Part shown: positions 5,234 through 7,541 of the stretch, piece after piece | How the letters are laid out: each line of letters starts with the position of its first letter | How positions within the stretch are numbered: the stretch's first letter is position 1 | Assembly (NCBI GenBank): GCA_002455335.1 | Contig: DKKP01000003.1 | Location: 1-7,541, forward strand | Source of the DNA: Anaerolineales bacterium UBA6663 | GTDB lineage: Bacteria > Chloroflexota > Anaerolineae > Anaerolineales > UBA6663 | DNA length: 7,541 bases | Reading direction: 5' to 3' | Notes under the pieces: generated by a model | What the model saw: only the letters and a program-made list of their open reading frames with translations | The model's database searches: none | What the model was told of the DNA's origin: nothing | Program-made: the position numbers and the translations under genes

Positions 5234-6289
5234 TCAACCAGCGACGTCGGCCAGCAGCCGCAGCGTCTCCTCACGCGTGGGGCTGCGGTCGGGATCGGTG
5301 CCCACATGGGCGGCGGCGACCGGGTGGACCATCACCTCGTCCACGCCGTACGTCGCCGCGAGTTGCTCGAGCTGGGCGCGGGCCGAGGCCGGGTCGCCGA
5401 TCACCCAGCGCGAGCGCATCGCGTCCATCAGGGGACGGTGGGCGTCCGGCACGGTCCCGTCGGCGATCGCCTTCTCGGCCTCCTCGACCAGCAGTTGCGG
5501 GCCGAGCGTGCCGCCCGTGCGCAGCGCCACCATCATCAGCAGGTTGGGCAGCGCCCGGCGTTCGGCCTCGTCGGCGTCTTCGGCGACCACGGCGTTGACG
5601 GTCAGGAAGGTGAGGGGCGAGGCGAGCTCGGGCGAGGGCTTGAAGCCCCGGCGGTAGAGCTGGAGCGCCTCGGCCGTCCCCGAGCCCGAGAAGTGGTGGG
5701 CGAAGACGTAGGGCATCCCCTTCTCCGCGGCCAGTTGGGCGGAGTAGTCGGAGGAGCCGAGCAGCCAGATCGTCGGCACCGAGCGGGCCTGCGGGGTCGC
5801 CCGGAGCACGTGGGTCCGACCAGCGACACTGAGTCCGACCCCCTCGGGCTCCATCATCGCCAACACGTTGTCGACGTACTCCGGGAACCGCTGCACCGCT
5901 TCGTCCGTGACGCCGCCGGCGCCGTGGCGCAGGGCGTACGACGTCACCGGGTCGGTCCCCGGCGCCCGGCCGATCCCGAGGTCGATCCGGCCCGGGAACG
6001 CCGCCTCGAGCAGCCCGAACTGCTCGGCCACCACCAGCGGCGCGTGGTTGGGCAGCATGATGCCGCCCGCGCCGACGCGGATCGTCTTCGTCGCCGCGGC
6101 GACATGGGCAATCACCACCGAGGTCGCCGCGCTTGCAATGCCCGGCATCGAGTGATGCTCAGCCAGCCAGTAGCGGCGGTAGCCGAGCCGCTCGGCGGCC
6201 TGCGCCAGCTTTGCCGAATTGGCGAGCGACTGCGAGACATCGCTGCCTTCGGCCACGGGCGCGAGATCGAGGACGGAAAGTATGGCCAT
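5234..6289 (-). CDS. Luciferase-like (LLM class) flavin-dependent oxidoreductase, apparently chimeric
   Basis: 351 aa, intact, matching the YhbW/MsnO8 group (luciferase family oxidoreductase, group 1). These are TIM-barrel FMN- or F420-using oxidoreductases; the substrates of this group are mostly unknown. Motifs: LSVLDLAPV at the N-terminus, [10 protein letters not shown] (37-46), [10 protein letters not shown] (51-60), [18 protein letters not shown] (75-92), [15 protein letters not shown] (99-113) and [14 protein letters not shown] (175-188). The frame is open upstream to 6784, but that part is antisense to the next gene, and the family N-terminus fixes ATG 6289; ATG 6316 is possible but atypical. 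The ends differ in codon use. Residues 1-63 use ATA/ATT for Ile, GAT for Asp and AAT; residues 92-351 use only ATC for Ile, almost only GAC, and many GGG and CGG codons. The first part resembles the AI-2E side, the second the ribosomal side, so this is probably two homologues joined in the conserved block. Confidence 0.85.
   Translation of the reverse strand: MAILSVLDLAPVAEGSDVSQSLANSAKLAQAAERLGYRRYWLAEHHSMPGIASAATSVVIAHVAAATKTIRVGAGGIMLPNHAPLVVAEQFGLLEAAFPGRIDLGIGRAPGTDPVTSYALRHGAGGVTDEAVQRFPEYVDNVLAMMEPEGVGLSVAGRTHVLRATPQARSVPTIWLLGSSDYSAQLAAEKGMPYVFAHHFSGSGTAEALQLYRRGFKPSPELASPLTFLTVNAVVAEDADEAERRALPNLLMMVALRTGGTLGPQLLVEEAEKAIADGTVPDAHRPLMDAMRSRWVIGDPASARAQLEQLAATYGVDEVMVHPVAAAHVGTDPDRSPTREETLRLLADVAG
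6017..6100. other. Probable chimeric junction between two genomes
   Basis: This interval encodes residues 64-91 of the oxidoreductase, the most conserved block of the family, and is codon-neutral. To its right, codon use is proteobacterial-like and continues into the AI-2E gene. To its left, it is actinobacterial and continues into the ribosomal operon. The reading frame is kept. The exact breakpoint cannot be placed more finely by eye. A de novo assembly misjoin at shared k-mers is the simplest explanation; natural homologous recombination between phyla is less likely. Confidence 0.7.
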
Positions 6290-6381
6290 GGCGGAGGTTC
6301 CGGTGTGGCCCCGCATATAGGCGCGCCAGTCCGCCCCTACAACCGAAGCCGGCAACCCACGCCGTCCGCCGGACCCTGTCG
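6290..6381 (-). other. Spacer between the AI-2E gene and the oxidoreductase start
   Basis: 92 nt with no gene. I see no clear Shine-Dalgarno before the oxidoreductase ATG, no strong terminator after the AI-2E stop, and no obvious promoter. A GGCGCGCC 8-mer palindrome occurs near 6320 and GTCCG/CGGAC with too short a loop near 6365; neither is convincing. The two genes may be co-transcribed in the genome this end came from. Confidence 0.4.
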
Positions 6382-7506
6382 TTACTCCGGGTCGATCGTC
6401 TGCTGCGCCGACAGGAAATTGCCGATCTGCTTCAGCCCATCGAAATGGTCGCAGAAGACCTTGACGATGACCAGCAGCGGCACGGCGATCAGCGCGCCGA
6501 CAAATCCCCAGAGCCAGGACCAGAACGCGACCGCGATGAAGATCGCGACGGCGTTGATCTCGAGTCGGCGGCCGACGATCAGCGGGGTGACGATCTGCCC
6601 CTCGATGACGTTGCACAGGACCACATAGGCTGGGGCGATCATCGCGAATCCGAAGCTCTCGAAACTGACCAGCGAGATGATGGCGACGGCGACGATCGAG
6701 ATCAGCGCGCCGACATAGGGAAGGAAGTTCAGCAGCGCCGCCAGCACGCCGAACACGAAGGGGTTCGGCATGCCGATCGCCCACAGGCCAAGGCCGATGG
6801 CAAGCCCGAGGCCGCCATTGATCAGCGCGACGGTGAGCAGGTAGCGCGAGATCTCGCGCTCGACATCGTAGACGACGCGCAGGGCGCGCTTCTTCTCGCT
6901 GAGCCGTGTGAACGACTGCACGATCTTCTCGTAGAACATCGTGCCCGACGCGAGCAGGAACAGCGAAAGCACGAAGGTGATGGCGATGGTGGTGCCGCCC
7001 GAGATCAGGTTGCCGGCGGCCTGCGAGATGATGCCGGGCTGCGCCACCACCACCTTCTGCACGCCGGGCTCGGTGGTGGTGTCGGTGACCTTCTCTACCT
7101 GATGCGATAGCTGCATGACGGTATCGAAGGGGTGGCGGATCTCGGCCAGCCGCTCGGCGAGCTGTTCGCCGATCTTCGGCGCGTCTTCCACGATCTGCAT
7201 CACCGGCCCGCTCAGCAGATAGCCCGTCACGGCCATCGAGATGACCGAGAAAAGCACGAGCAGCGTCGCCGAGAATGCTTCGGGGATGCCACGCTTGCGC
7301 AGGAAGCGCACGATCGGCGTCAGCATCAGGGCAAGGAGGAATGCCAGCACCACCGGCATGAAGAAGTCACGCGCGAAGTAGAGCGCGTAAATGAGGGCGA
7401 ACAGGAAGATGCCGACGAGAAGAGACCGTATGCTGCGGGGATCGGACAGGAGTTCGATGCGCCCGGCCGGCGCTGCCGCATCGGAGGCGGCGTTTTCGAT
7501 TGTCAT
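6382..7506 (-). CDS. AI-2E family transporter (TqsA/YdiK/PerM-like membrane protein)
   Basis: 374 aa, a usual length for the family. Two hydrophobic segments lie near the N-terminus (about 27-44 and 48-67), a third at 77-100, then a soluble stretch (101-160), then further segments at about 167-188, 222-245, 250-281, 284-300 and 316-350. The signature region [13 protein letters not shown] (256-268) and [20 protein letters not shown] (302-321), with [17 protein letters not shown] (333-349), is characteristic. Members were named for autoinducer-2 export by E. coli TqsA, but others act as Na+/H+ antiporters or have unknown roles, so AI-2 transport should not be assumed. The ATG at 7506 has GAGGG about 8 nt upstream. 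Sequence style and codon use (GAA, GAT, CTT and ATT appear freely) point to an alphaproteobacterium rather than the host of the ribosomal genes. Upstream of, and same strand as, the oxidoreductase. Confidence 0.9.
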   Translation of the reverse strand: MTIENAASDAAAPAGRIELLSDPRSIRSLLVGIFLFALIYALYFARDFFMPVVLAFLLALMLTPIVRFLRKRGIPEAFSATLLVLFSVISMAVTGYLLSGPVMQIVEDAPKIGEQLAERLAEIRHPFDTVMQLSHQVEKVTDTTTEPGVQKVVVAQPGIISQAAGNLISGGTTIAITFVLSLFLLASGTMFYEKIVQSFTRLSEKKRALRVVYDVEREISRYLLTVALINGGLGLAIGLGLWAIGMPNPFVFGVLAALLNFLPYVGALISIVAVAIISLVSFESFGFAMIAPAYVVLCNVIEGQIVTPLIVGRRLEINAVAIFIAVAFWSWLWGFVGALIAVPLLVIVKVFCDHFDGLKQIGNFLSAQQTIDPE

Positions 7507-7541
7507 TTGCGTAGACCCTCAATCGCCGCCGCAGGCACGGC

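Noticed and set aside
6290..6784. N-terminal extension of the oxidoreductase to give a 516-aa protein.
   Set aside because: The extension is an out-of-frame reading of the C-terminal part of the AI-2E gene on the same strand, and the family N-terminus starts at 6289.
5306..7110. Long plus-strand frames of 440 aa (5306-6628) and 325 aa (6133-7110).
   Set aside because: They are antisense shadows of the oxidoreductase and AI-2E genes, both of which have clear family motifs.
6382..7506. Quorum-sensing (autoinducer-2) transport locus.
   Set aside because: The family name alone does not show AI-2 transport, and no lsr or luxS genes are in the window.
5234..7506. An actinobacterial accessory island with a new flavoenzyme-transporter system next to the ribosomal operon.
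   Set aside because: The codon-use switch inside the oxidoreductase gene makes the apparent linkage of the AI-2E gene to the ribosomal operon unreliable; a chimeric join is simpler.

Overview
Most of this window (about 1-6000) looks like the chromosome of a high-GC actinobacterium, possibly of the Nocardioides type. The grounds are strong G/C third-position preference, GTG starts, a C-terminally extended L17, an RpoA tail of the actinobacterial [12 protein letters not shown] type, and a cysteine-free S4 resembling mycobacterial S4. The genus is a judgement from remembered homologues; no search was run.

The core is the distal part of the ribosomal protein / alpha operon, read on the minus strand from right to left: infA (IF-1), rpmJ (L36), rpsM (S13), rpsK (S11), rpsD (S4), rpoA (RNA polymerase alpha) and rplQ (L17). 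A TAGACT-type promoter sits just after the upstream oxidoreductase gene and gives infA a leader of roughly 190 nt. A second non-coding leader of 154 nt with GC-rich hairpins separates rpmJ from rpsM. The operon ends at a perfect 14-bp hairpin that it shares with a convergent plus-strand gene of the ketopantoate reductase (PanE/ApbA) family. Left of that gene, and divergent from it, is the N-terminal end of a PfkB-family sugar kinase cut by the window edge.

The right end differs. From about 6100 to 7541 the codon use and protein character are proteobacterial-like (probably alphaproteobacterial), including a complete AI-2E family membrane protein gene. The change of character falls inside one open reading frame, a luciferase-like flavin oxidoreductase of the YhbW/MsnO8 type. 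Its first ~63 codons match the AI-2E side and the codons after ~92 match the actinobacterial side. The crossover lies within the most conserved block of the family. The most economical reading is a chimeric contig joined at a conserved block, with cross-phylum recombination the less likely alternative.

I found no convincing undescribed biological system. The observations most worth checking are the chimeric junction, the three 27-bp in-frame repeats in the rplQ tail, the two structured leaders, the palindrome over the infA promoter, and a 12-codon mini-ORF overlapping the panE-like start as GTGA.
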